In this document: piece by piece, positions 1 to 5,302 of the stretch
How positions within the stretch are numbered: position 1 is the stretch's first letter
Layout of the letters: every line of letters begins with the position of its first letter
NCBI GenBank assembly: GCA_900752425.1
Contig: CAADVE010000071.1
Coordinates: 1-7,451, forward strand
From: an uncultured Collinsella sp.
GTDB taxonomy: Bacteria; Actinomycetota; Coriobacteriia; Coriobacteriales; Coriobacteriaceae
Direction of reading: 5' to 3'
DNA length: 7,451 bases
Translations under genes and position numbers: made by a program
The notes under the pieces: generated by a model
Seen by the model: the letters and a program-made list of their open reading frames with translations, nothing else
Told to the model about the DNA's origin: nothing
Database searches by the model: none

Positions 1-50
1 GTCGAGGGGATCTCGTGGTTGGCAATTTTGCAGAAGATGCAATCGCACAT
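1..50 (-). CDS. HIT-family (histidine triad) protein, N-terminal fragment cut by the window edge
   Basis: Reading the minus strand from the ATG at 50-48 gives MCDCIFCKIANHEIPS, then the frame leaves the window at base 1. This is the characteristic start of HIT-family nucleotide hydrolases or transferases of the HinT/Hit type: a CxxC pair (Cys4, Cys7) followed by KIA...EIPS. In Gram-positive members this cysteine pair helps bind zinc. The catalytic HxHxH triad would lie about 90 codons further on and cannot be seen. A good ribosome binding site (AAAGGA, eight bases before the ATG) supports the start. The gene lies 49 bases downstream of xseB on the same strand, so it may be read from the same transcript, but a TATAAT box in the gap could give it its own promoter. 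The family call rests on 16 residues only, but the match is distinctive. Confidence 0.8.
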   Translation of the reverse strand, partial: MCDCIFCKIANHEIPS

Positions 51-79
51 GGTTGGTTCCTTTCTCACAGACCAAGGTA

Positions 80-85
80 ATTATA
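80..85 (-). promoter_or_regulatory. Candidate -10 box (TATAAT) for the HIT gene
   Basis: The minus strand carries a perfect TATAAT here, in the 49-base gap between xseB and the HIT gene, about 29 bases before the HIT start codon. No good TTGACA-like -35 is visible at 16 to 18 bases upstream, which reduces confidence. The box sits in the loop of a small dyad (GACCAA at 70-75 with TTGGTC at 87-92) that could be an operator or chance. If active, it would give the HIT gene a short leader of its own, independent of xseB transcription. Confidence 0.35.
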
Positions 86-99
86 TTTGGTCGGGGTGG

Positions 100-366
100 T
101 TAGAACGAGAGGTTGTCGTCCGTGTTGGCGGCCTCGCCGTCGGCGAGCACGTCGTTGCCGTCGACGTCCTTAAGGAGCACCGAGACCTTCTGCTCGGCAT
201 CGGACAAGCGAGTACGCAGGCTCTTGAGGAGCTCTACGCCGCGGGTATAGCTCTCGAGCGACTCCTCAAGCTCCATATCGCCCGACTCCAAGCTGCGGAT
301 GATGAGTTCCAGCTCCTGCGAGGCCTGCTTGTACGTAAGCTGCTCGACCGGGGTCTTCTCTGCCAT
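100..366 (-). CDS. xseB: Exodeoxyribonuclease VII small subunit (XseB)
   Basis: An 88-residue protein, about the usual size for XseB (70 to 90). XseB has no nuclease site of its own. Several copies bind each large subunit, and the assembly degrades single-stranded DNA in both directions to oligonucleotides in the cytoplasm, in repair and recombination. The family pattern is clear: a helix with YKQASQELELIIRSLESGD (residues 12-30), then MELEESLESYTRGVELLKSLRTRLSDAEQKV (residues about 31-61), two amphipathic helices with the conserved LESGD turn. The last 20 or so residues (DGNDVLADGEAANTDD region) are acidic and low in complexity, as is common in XseB tails. The ATG has a GGAAAGGAA ribosome binding site about seven bases upstream. 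It follows xseA by 42 bases on the same strand, the classic arrangement, which supports both calls. Confidence 0.96.
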   Translation of the reverse strand: MAEKTPVEQLTYKQASQELELIIRSLESGDMELEESLESYTRGVELLKSLRTRLSDAEQKVSVLLKDVDGNDVLADGEAANTDDNLSF

Positions 367-408
367 ATCTGTTTCCTTTCCTAAAGGTTTATCGCTATGA
401 AACGCGGC

Positions 409-1860
409 CTACTCGACCGTATCGACCGTTGCAGCCACGTTGCCGTCTGCCATGCGCACGCGGATGGCGTCGCCGGGCTTAAAGGTCTTGGCGCTCGTGG
501 CCACACCATCATCGCTGTACGCGATGGAATAGCCGCGAGCAAGCACCTTGAGCGGTGACAGGGCATCGAGTGAGGCTGCCGCACGGCCCAGGTCGGACGC
601 GGGTTTACCAAGCATCGTGCGCCCCTGATGCTCCAGGCGGGAACTCGCAAGCGCGAGCGCATGGCGCTTGCCATCGAGCCCCGAGGTGCTTGCGATCAAG
701 CGCTCGGGCAGACGCTCGAAGTTGGAACGGAAGGCCCCGACCGAACGCGTTATGGCGCCGGACAGACGATCGGCCGTCAGGGCAAGCTCGGACTCGCGAC
801 GCTCAACCATAAACGTTGGATCATTAAGGCACGGGCGGCACGCGGCTGCATCGAGCGCGTCGCCCAAGCGAGCCGTATAGATATCCCAGGAACGACGGCC
901 ACGCTGATCGAGCATCTCCAGGTCGACCTGGGCCGACCCAATCATCGATGCCATCGCGGCACCCAGACGCTGATGGCGCGCCTCGAGCACATCGGCCAAC
1001 TCCGTCATGGCCGGCGCCACCGATTCGGCCGCCGCCGTGGGCGTGGAGGCGCGGCGGTCGCTTACCATGTCGCAAATCGAGGTATCGGGCTCATGGCCAA
1101 TGCCGGTCACCACGGGCACAGGGCAAGCCGCCACCGCGCGGGCAAGCTCCTCGTCGTTAAAGGTCATGAGGTCCTCGAAGGAACCGCCACCACGCACGAG
1201 CAAAATACAGTCGGGCGCCGGCGTAATGGCAGCGGCGCGGCGCAGGCCTTCAATGAGCTCTGACGGCGCACCCTCGCCTTGAACTTTAGCCCCCACGCAA
1301 ACAAGCTCGACAAGCGGGTTGCGACGGCGCAGCGTGCGCTTGACGTCATCGATTACGGCACCCGAAAGCGAGGTGACGACCGCCACGCGCGAGCAGAACA
1401 CCGGTATGCGGCGCTTGCGCGCTTCGTCCATCAGACCCTCACGGCGTAGCTTTTCGGCCAGTTGCGCCACTTGTTGACGCAGCAGACCCTCCCCCGCCAG
1501 CGAAAACGAGCGAGCGACAAAGCTCATACGACCCGTGGGCTTATAGAGGTTGAAGCTGCCCTTAAAGCTCACCTGCATACCGTCGCGCAGATCGAACGTG
1601 CGCTTGAGATAGGCACCCTTCCAAATGATGCAGTCAACGGCGGCCGAATCGTCCTTGATCTGGAAATAGCAGTGGCCGCTTCGGGCGTTAGGACCACGAA
1701 AACCCGTGACCTCGCCCAAGACGCTCAGCTGCGGAATGGCATCGAGCGCACCGGCGGCAATCTCCACCGCCTGGCTCACGCTGAGCTCCTTGCGCTCTTG
1801 CTCGTCCGAACCGTCGAACTCGGCGGAAACGGCATTACCGGTTAGGTTCCAGCCTGCCAC
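409..1860 (-). CDS. xseA: Exodeoxyribonuclease VII large subunit (XseA)
   Basis: This 483-residue protein is the catalytic subunit of exonuclease VII, which cuts single-stranded DNA from either end without needing a divalent metal in known examples. Residues about 26-125 form the N-terminal OB-fold that binds single-stranded DNA (LSVSQAVEI, LGEVTGF, GHCYFQIKD, FKGSFNLYKPTGRMSF). The catalytic region follows, with the family signatures GGGSFEDLMTFNDE (224-237) and GIGHEPDTSICDMVSDRRAS running into TPTAAAE (253-279). A long helical region comes next (about 285-430), then the C-terminal signature LSPLKVLARGYSI (434-446). The start is a GTG, set by a full AAAGGAGG four bases upstream (1865-1872). 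About 25 residues precede the usual family start, making it slightly longer than the 456-residue E. coli protein. xseB follows directly; the zinc peptidase gene is 115 bases upstream. Confidence 0.97.
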   Translation of the reverse strand: MAGWNLTGNAVSAEFDGSDEQERKELSVSQAVEIAAGALDAIPQLSVLGEVTGFRGPNARSGHCYFQIKDDSAAVDCIIWKGAYLKRTFDLRDGMQVSFKGSFNLYKPTGRMSFVARSFSLAGEGLLRQQVAQLAEKLRREGLMDEARKRRIPVFCSRVAVVTSLSGAVIDDVKRTLRRRNPLVELVCVGAKVQGEGAPSELIEGLRRAAAITPAPDCILLVRGGGSFEDLMTFNDEELARAVAACPVPVVTGIGHEPDTSICDMVSDRRASTPTAAAESVAPAMTELADVLEARHQRLGAAMASMIGSAQVDLEMLDQRGRRSWDIYTARLGDALDAAACRPCLNDPTFMVERRESELALTADRLSGAITRSVGAFRSNFERLPERLIASTSGLDGKRHALALASSRLEHQGRTMLGKPASDLGRAAASLDALSPLKVLARGYSIAYSDDGVATSAKTFKPGDAIRVRMADGNVAATVDTVE

Positions 1861-1929
1861 GCAGCCTCCTTTCGTTATCGAGCACAGAGGCTCCGGCCCC
1901 GTGCGAAATTAAGTCCAACACATAGTACA

Positions 1930-1959
1930 GCGCCGCGAGGACACGAATCCCCGCGGCGC
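1930..1959 (-). terminator. GC-rich hairpin between the zinc peptidase gene and xseA
   Basis: GCGCCGCG at 1930-1937 pairs perfectly with CGCGGCGC at 1952-1959. Two more G-C pairs form after one A/C mismatch, leaving a loop of about eight bases. It lies 16 bases after the peptidase stop codon, where a terminator would be expected. On the minus strand the following bases (TGTACTATGTG) contain no U-run, and on the plus strand only a loose T-rich stretch follows. It could be a weak or factor-assisted terminator, or a hairpin that protects the upstream message and lowers read-through into xseA. Confidence 0.4.
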
Positions 1960-1975
1960 CTGCCTGTCCCATTTG

Positions 1976-2680
1976 TTATCGGTTGGAGTTTCTGTTGTAG
2001 CGAGCCATAAGGTAGAGCAACTGAATGATCGAAGTGAGCGCTGCAGCCACATAGGTAAGCGCGGCTGCCGTCAGTACCTTCTTGGCGCCGTTGACCTGCT
2101 TGGAGCTCATGCCCGACTGCTCGATGTACGCCACAGCACGTCGGCTGGCGTCAATCTCGACAGGCAACGTAACGAGTTGGAACAGCACACTAAACGAGAA
2201 GAAGATCAACGCGAGGGTCGTGAGCCCGGCAATGTTCATAAACAGGCCCAAGAGTAACACGATGGTCCAGGTGTTCTGGGTAAAGTTGACGACCGGCACG
2301 AGGGCGGTACGCACTTTCATCATGGCATAGCCGCTTTGACGCTGGGCGGCATGGCCCGCCTCGTGGCAGGCGACGGCAACGCTTGCGACCGAACCGCCCG
2401 AACGGTTGGCATCCGACAGATACAGGTTGTTGTCCTGCGGGTTGTAATGGTCGGTGAGCTCGCCAGCGACACCCTTGATACCCACGGCGCTACAACCGTT
2501 GGCATCGAGCATGCGGCGAGCGACTGTGGCACCCGTATCGCCGTCCGAGCGAACCTTGGACCAGGTTTTGTACGTCGAGTTGATATAGTTCTGTGCGGCA
2601 AGGCCAAGCACCGTGCAGACAAGAACAACCAGCAGGTACAGCGGGTCGATGCCAAAGCCGTATCCATAGTAATAAGGCAT
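1976..2680 (-). CDS. YugP-like membrane zinc metallopeptidase (Zn_peptidase_2 family)
   Basis: A 234-residue integral membrane protein with an HExxH zinc-peptidase motif. The YYYGYGFGIDPLYLLVVL start and the first membrane span (about 12-30) are typical of the family. A cytoplasmic or surface domain (about 40-125) contains the NGCSAVGIKGVAGELTDHYN and NNLYLSDAN blocks and the catalytic VACHEAGHAAQ segment (HEAGH at 106-110, where the two His bind zinc and Glu107 acts as base). Two hydrophobic spans follow (about 136-153 and 155-173). The conserved LPVEIDASRRA (172-182) comes next, and its Glu175 is a likely third zinc ligand by analogy with M48 peptidases. A last span covers about 203-226. 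The family (B. subtilis YugP and relatives) has no well-defined substrate; membrane-protein quality control is a reasonable guess only. GGAGG seven bases before the ATG fixes the start. It lies 64 bases after rnd on the same strand. Confidence 0.93.
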   Translation of the reverse strand: MPYYYGYGFGIDPLYLLVVLVCTVLGLAAQNYINSTYKTWSKVRSDGDTGATVARRMLDANGCSAVGIKGVAGELTDHYNPQDNNLYLSDANRSGGSVASVAVACHEAGHAAQRQSGYAMMKVRTALVPVVNFTQNTWTIVLLLGLFMNIAGLTTLALIFFSFSVLFQLVTLPVEIDASRRAVAYIEQSGMSSKQVNGAKKVLTAAALTYVAAALTSIIQLLYLMARYNRNSNR

Positions 2681-2744
2681 GCGAATTCCTCCGAGTCGAG
2701 TTACACGTTGGAGGCATTTTACCCACTCAACCGGCTAGGCTTCC

Positions 2745-3878
2745 CTACAGGAGCTCGATTTTGCCGTCCTTCACCGTCAACCCCATATTGCCGGAAAGCA
2801 GATCGTCTAGGCGCGAGCCCACAAGCTCAAAGCGCCAACCTTCGCGCAGGCGGCTCTGCTCGGGATGCTCAATGTAGTCGGCCAGGTCATCGCGCGAGGC
2901 AATGACCGAGGTCGCAACGCCTGAGCGCTCGGCAACCAGGCGGATAAGCGCATACATAAGGTCAGTCACGCTCTCCAGCTCCGGCGAAATCTGACGATGT
3001 CCGCGCACCAAGAGCGGCAGGCGATCGTGCGGACAGCTCGCACCGCGCTTGATGGCCATGAGCGCACCGTCCACGTCGCGCTCCCCCAATTGATCGGTAC
3101 CGCGAATGCTACGGAACTCCTCAACGCGCACGGGATTGCGCTTAACGAGCGCTAGCAGCGTGTCGTCGGACATGACCCACTTGCGCGGGATGTTACGGCG
3201 CTCGGCGCGGTCCTCGCGCCAGGCGGCGAGCTCGCGCGCGATACCCAGCTGATGACGGCTGCACGAATTGATGCGCTTGACCTTGCGGAACGCCTCGTGG
3301 CGATCGGCGCGATAGTGCGACTCGTCAGCCAGCGGGCGCAGCTCGTCGAGCACCCAGTCCACACGGCCCAGCTCGCGCAGGCGGCTCATCATCTCGGTAT
3401 AGGCGACGATCAGGTACTTGACGTCATCGATCGCATACTCAATCTGCTTATCGGTCAGCGGGCGGCGCGACCAGTCGGTCAGTGACTCGGTCTTGGGCAG
3501 CGATACGCCGCAGAACGTCTGAACAAGCGCGCCATACGAAATCTGCTGGCGCTCGCCCAAAAAGGCGGCGGCGACCTGCGTATCGAAAATCGGTCGTGGC
3601 AGCACGCCCACGGTATGGAGCATGACCTCCATATCCTGCGAGCACGCGTGGAAGACCTTGGTCACGCTCTCGTCGGCCATAAGCTCGGCCAGCGGCGATA
3701 GGTCGTCGATTACCAGGGGATCGACCGCGACGCTCTCAGCAGGGGTGGCAATCTGAACCAAACATAGACGCGGATGGAACGTGCGCTCGCGCAAAAACTC
3801 GGTATCGACGGCAATCGCGTCGAACTCACGGGCGCGCTGGCAAAAGTCGAGTAGAGCCTGATGTGTGGAAATGTACAT
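2745..3878 (-). CDS. rnd: Ribonuclease D (DEDDy 3'-5' exoribonuclease)
   Basis: RNase D trims 3' ends of RNAs such as tRNA precursors in the cytoplasm. Numbered from the ATG at 3878, the exonuclease domain (about 1-170) shows all DEDDy residues: DTEF (Asp25, Glu27), CSQDMEV (Asp82) and YAIDD (Tyr148, Asp152), which bind the two catalytic metals. An HRDC domain follows (about 205-285, with ELAAWREDRAERRNIPRKWV), then a second HRDC-like region to the end. From this ATG the protein is 377 residues, close to the 375 of E. coli RNase D, and the DTEF motif falls at the usual distance from the start. The same frame is open upstream to a GTG at 3914, giving 389 residues. Neither start has a convincing Shine-Dalgarno sequence, so the choice rests on family length. 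It is the first gene of the minus-strand cluster and is divergent from the lipid kinase gene. Confidence 0.94.
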   Translation of the reverse strand: MYISTHQALLDFCQRAREFDAIAVDTEFLRERTFHPRLCLVQIATPAESVAVDPLVIDDLSPLAELMADESVTKVFHACSQDMEVMLHTVGVLPRPIFDTQVAAAFLGERQQISYGALVQTFCGVSLPKTESLTDWSRRPLTDKQIEYAIDDVKYLIVAYTEMMSRLRELGRVDWVLDELRPLADESHYRADRHEAFRKVKRINSCSRHQLGIARELAAWREDRAERRNIPRKWVMSDDTLLALVKRNPVRVEEFRSIRGTDQLGERDVDGALMAIKRGASCPHDRLPLLVRGHRQISPELESVTDLMYALIRLVAERSGVATSVIASRDDLADYIEHPEQSRLREGWRFELVGSRLDDLLSGNMGLTVKDGKIELL

Positions 3879-3940
3879 ATCAACCCATCGAATAAGGTTA
3901 GGCCCGAAAAACACGGGTAGGATATCGGCATTGCCTTACA

Positions 3941-3948
3941 ACTATACT
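3941..3948. promoter_or_regulatory. Overlapping -10 boxes of a possible bidirectional promoter
   Basis: The eight bases ACTATACT read as TATACT on the plus strand (3943-3948), toward the lipid kinase gene, and as TATAGT on the minus strand (3946-3941), toward rnd. Each matches the -10 consensus at five of six positions. The predicted RNA starts fall roughly 20 to 25 bases before the kinase ATG and about 50 to 60 before the rnd ATG. The -35 regions are poor on both strands; TTCCCG at 3969-3964 on the minus strand, 17 bases from its -10, is the best. Because the two -10s overlap, the polymerase could bind in only one direction at a time. Confidence 0.45.
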
Positions 3949-3976
3949 CGGTTAGTCACAGAACGGGAACGTAAGT

Positions 3977-4894
3977 ATGCGCTGCCTTATCATCCACAAC
4001 CCGGCATCGGGTCCCAGCTCCGATGAAATCTACGCATTCACGCACGCCCTTGCACAGGGCGGCGACGAGGTCGTAATGCGCTTTATCGGCGATGACATGG
4101 AGCCCGAGGACGCGGTGGCGGACGTTCGCGAGTTCGATCGCGTGGTCGTTTCGGGCGGCGACGGCACCGTCTCCAACGTGCTCGACCAGATGCGCGGGGG
4201 CGGTGTCCCCACGCTCGTCTTCCCCTCCGGCACAGCCTGCCTGTTCTTCAACAACATCGGCAATGCCCCCGAGGCAGCGGCGCTCGCCAAGGCCTGCCGT
4301 GCCGGTCGCACGGTCAAAGTCGACATGGGTGAGCTCTTTTGGCTCGACGAGAACGGCAACGAGAAGCGCCACGCCTTTATCATCATCGCCGGCTCGGGCT
4401 TCGACGCCGAGATCATGATGAAGGCCGCCCCCACCAAAAACGACATCGGCGAGATCGCCTACTTCCTCTCTGCGCTCGCCACGCCCAATCCCACGGTGGC
4501 GCACTTTACGATTGAGCATGACGGCATTGTCGAGGAGCTCGACGGCATCTGCTGCATGGCCGGCAACACCTCGGTCATCCAAAACGACATCAACCTGTTC
4601 CCCGACTGCCGTATGAACGATGGCATGGTCGACATTGCGGTCATCGAACCCGTGCGCACCGTGCAGCTGCTGCCTACCGTGATCACCGCCGCACTCGACC
4701 CCGCCGGCAAGGTACTCGGGCGCCCGCAGTTCAAGATCATCCAGACCAAGGAAGCCAAGATCGCCTGCACCCCGTCGCTGGGCATGCAGTTCGATGGCGA
4801 GATTATCTCCAGCAATTCGGGCGTCTTTGGAGCCCGCGCGCTTCCACAATGCCTCGACCTCATCGTCGACGAATTCTCCCCGCTCGGAAAATAG
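3977..4894 (+). CDS. Diacylglycerol/lipid kinase family protein (DAGK catalytic domain)
   Basis: A 305-residue cytosolic or membrane-associated kinase that transfers phosphate from ATP to a lipid such as diacylglycerol, giving phosphatidic acid for phospholipid synthesis. The N-terminal DAGK catalytic domain begins with LIIHNPASG (4-12). It holds the nucleotide-binding VVVSGGDGTVSNVL (56-69, GGDGT at 60-64) and PSGTA (83-87). The second domain has the GSGFDAEIM (139-147), NDGMVDIAVI (214-223) and QFDGE (271-275) blocks seen in DgkB/YegS-type enzymes. The usual GTxN is GTAC here (Asn replaced by Cys88), and the helix after it, LFFNNIG, is unusual. Length is normal for the family. The start has only a weak ribosome binding site (GGGAA). 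Substrate cannot be assigned from sequence; sphingosine-like or undecaprenol-type lipids are less likely options. A 30-codon membrane-protein gene follows at once. Confidence 0.92.
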   Translation: MRCLIIHNPASGPSSDEIYAFTHALAQGGDEVVMRFIGDDMEPEDAVADVREFDRVVVSGGDGTVSNVLDQMRGGGVPTLVFPSGTACLFFNNIGNAPEAAALAKACRAGRTVKVDMGELFWLDENGNEKRHAFIIIAGSGFDAEIMMKAAPTKNDIGEIAYFLSALATPNPTVAHFTIEHDGIVEELDGICCMAGNTSVIQNDINLFPDCRMNDGMVDIAVIEPVRTVQLLPTVITAALDPAGKVLGRPQFKIIQTKEAKIACTPSLGMQFDGEIISSNSGVFGARALPQCLDLIVDEFSPLGK

Positions 4895-4898
4895 GAGG
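4893..4898 (+). promoter_or_regulatory. AGGAGG ribosome binding site overlapping the kinase stop codon
   Basis: A perfect AGGAGG begins at the second base of the kinase TAG stop codon (4892-4894) and sits five bases before the ATG at 4904. This is near-ideal spacing and is the main reason to treat the 30-codon frame after it as a real gene. Ribosomes ending on the kinase message would free this site, so translation of the two genes is probably coupled. Confidence 0.85.
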
Positions 4899-4903
4899 AC
4901 CCT

Positions 4904-4996
4904 ATGAACGACAATCCCCTGCTCGGCTTTATCATCATCGTTTTGGCCATGCTCGTCGGCTATGCGATCAACGTGATTCACCGCCGGAAGAAGTAA
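4904..4996 (+). CDS. Small single-span membrane protein (30 residues), function unknown
   Basis: A complete 30-codon frame from ATG to TAA. It begins MNDNPLLGF, continues as one hydrophobic segment (about residues 6-25: IIIVLAMLVGYAINVI), and ends HRRKK. The positive tail after the span predicts an N-out, C-in orientation under the positive-inside rule. The perfect AGGAGG five bases before the ATG, the nine-base gap from the lipid kinase gene and the terminator 37 bases after the stop all indicate a real gene in a two-gene unit. I do not recognise the family. By position it might bind or regulate the lipid kinase at the membrane, or it might be an independent small membrane protein. It is short enough to be missed by standard gene callers. 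Confidence 0.75.
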   Translation: MNDNPLLGFIIIVLAMLVGYAINVIHRRKK

Positions 4997-5032
4997 TTCC
5001 ACATTGGTATGATATTCATCCAATTATCGTCT

Positions 5033-5077
5033 CCCCTGCTGTTTATGCATTTGCCAAACAGCAGGGGATTTTCATTT
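5033..5077 (+). terminator. Strong intrinsic terminator after the kinase/small-protein unit
   Basis: CCCCTGCTGTTT at 5033-5044 pairs without mismatch with AAACAGCAGGGG at 5056-5067, a 12-base-pair stem with an 11-base loop. It is followed by ATTTTCATTT (5068-5077), the T-rich tail expected on the plus strand. The minus-strand side (GACGATAATT) lacks a T-run, so it works mainly for plus-strand transcription, ending the lipid kinase unit before the dipeptidase leader. Confidence 0.88.
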
Positions 5078-5128
5078 CAGGCATTCCCAGCTACTTTATT
5101 CGGCTACAGTAATTACAGGGCGTCTTTA

Positions 5129-5157
5129 TTAAAGTAAAGCTACAAACTGAGTACAAT
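5129..5157 (+). promoter_or_regulatory. Candidate promoter of the dipeptidase gene
   Basis: TTAAAG at 5129-5134 (three of six to the -35 consensus) and TACAAT at 5152-5157 (five of six to the -10 consensus) are separated by exactly 17 bases. The site lies after the upstream terminator and before the dipeptidase, where a promoter is needed. The -35 overlaps the 11-base dyad CTTTA-T-TAAAG (5124-5134), a possible operator. The expected RNA start is near 5164. Confidence 0.5.
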
Positions 5158-5259
5158 TAACCGCTCGTCGCATATTTCATCACGCTTATCGAGTAAGTGT
5201 CTTTCATAGATGAATATTGTTTCCAGTTCGTTACGCTAATGGGGTGTCTTTATTGGCTG

Positions 5260-5283
5260 AAGCCCTCTGGCGACAGAGGGCTT
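5260..5283 (+). promoter_or_regulatory. Stem-loop just before the dipeptidase ribosome binding site
   Basis: AAGCCCTCT (5260-5268) pairs perfectly with AGAGGGCTT (5275-5283) around a six-base loop GGCGAC. The hairpin ends ten bases before the GGGAGGG ribosome binding site (5293-5299). Only TTTC follows it, so it is a poor terminator by itself. Its left arm CCCTC (5263-5267) could instead pair with GAGGG inside the ribosome binding site (5295-5299), so the hairpin and the hidden site exclude each other. It may be an mRNA-stabilising 5' hairpin or a translational control element. Confidence 0.5.
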
Positions 5284-5302
5284 TCGCACGCTGGGAGGGA
5301 AA

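Larger units (their letters stand above)
5078..5302 (+). other. AT-rich structured leader region before the surface dipeptidase
   Basis: These 225 bases hold no convincing gene; together with the terminator they form the 306-base gap between 4996 and 5303. The stretch is clearly richer in A and T than the genes around it. It contains a candidate promoter (5129-5157), three copies of a GYGTCTTT motif (5119-5130, 5197-5207, 5243-5254), and small dyads: CTTTA/TAAAG (5124-5134), ACGCTTA/TAAGTGT with one G-U pair (5182-5200) and TTCAT/ATGAA (5203-5214). A stronger hairpin lies at 5260-5283. If the promoter is right, the message has an untranslated leader of about 140 bases. I do not recognise a known riboswitch class. 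Confidence 0.6.

Noticed and set aside
70..92. GACCAA/TTGGTC dyad after xseB as a terminator
   Set aside because: The stem has only six pairs with an 11-base AT loop and no T-run follows on either strand. It is kept only as context for the candidate -10 box.
628..1263. A 211-codon plus-strand frame within xseA
   Set aside because: It lies entirely opposite conserved XseA catalytic motifs, has Arg/His-rich unpatterned composition and no supporting ribosome binding site.
2716..2721. TAAAAT on the minus strand in the rnd to zinc peptidase gap as a possible -10 box
   Set aside because: There is no matching -35 or TGn extension, and a single hexamer of this kind is expected by chance in a gap of 64 bases.
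3879..3914. GTG at 3914 as the rnd start, adding 12 residues
   Set aside because: The ATG at 3878 gives the usual family length and motif spacing, and the GTG has no Shine-Dalgarno sequence. The longer form remains possible.
3956..5023. A 355-codon open frame on the minus strand, opposite the whole lipid kinase gene
   Set aside because: It is an antisense shadow of a GC-rich gene. Its product is rich in Asp, Glu, Gly, Val and Ala with no recognisable domain, and the plus-strand frame has clear kinase motifs.
5260..5284. The leader hairpin as a full intrinsic terminator (attenuator)
   Set aside because: Only TTTC follows the stem, too short a U-run for efficient termination, so I list it as a regulatory stem-loop instead.
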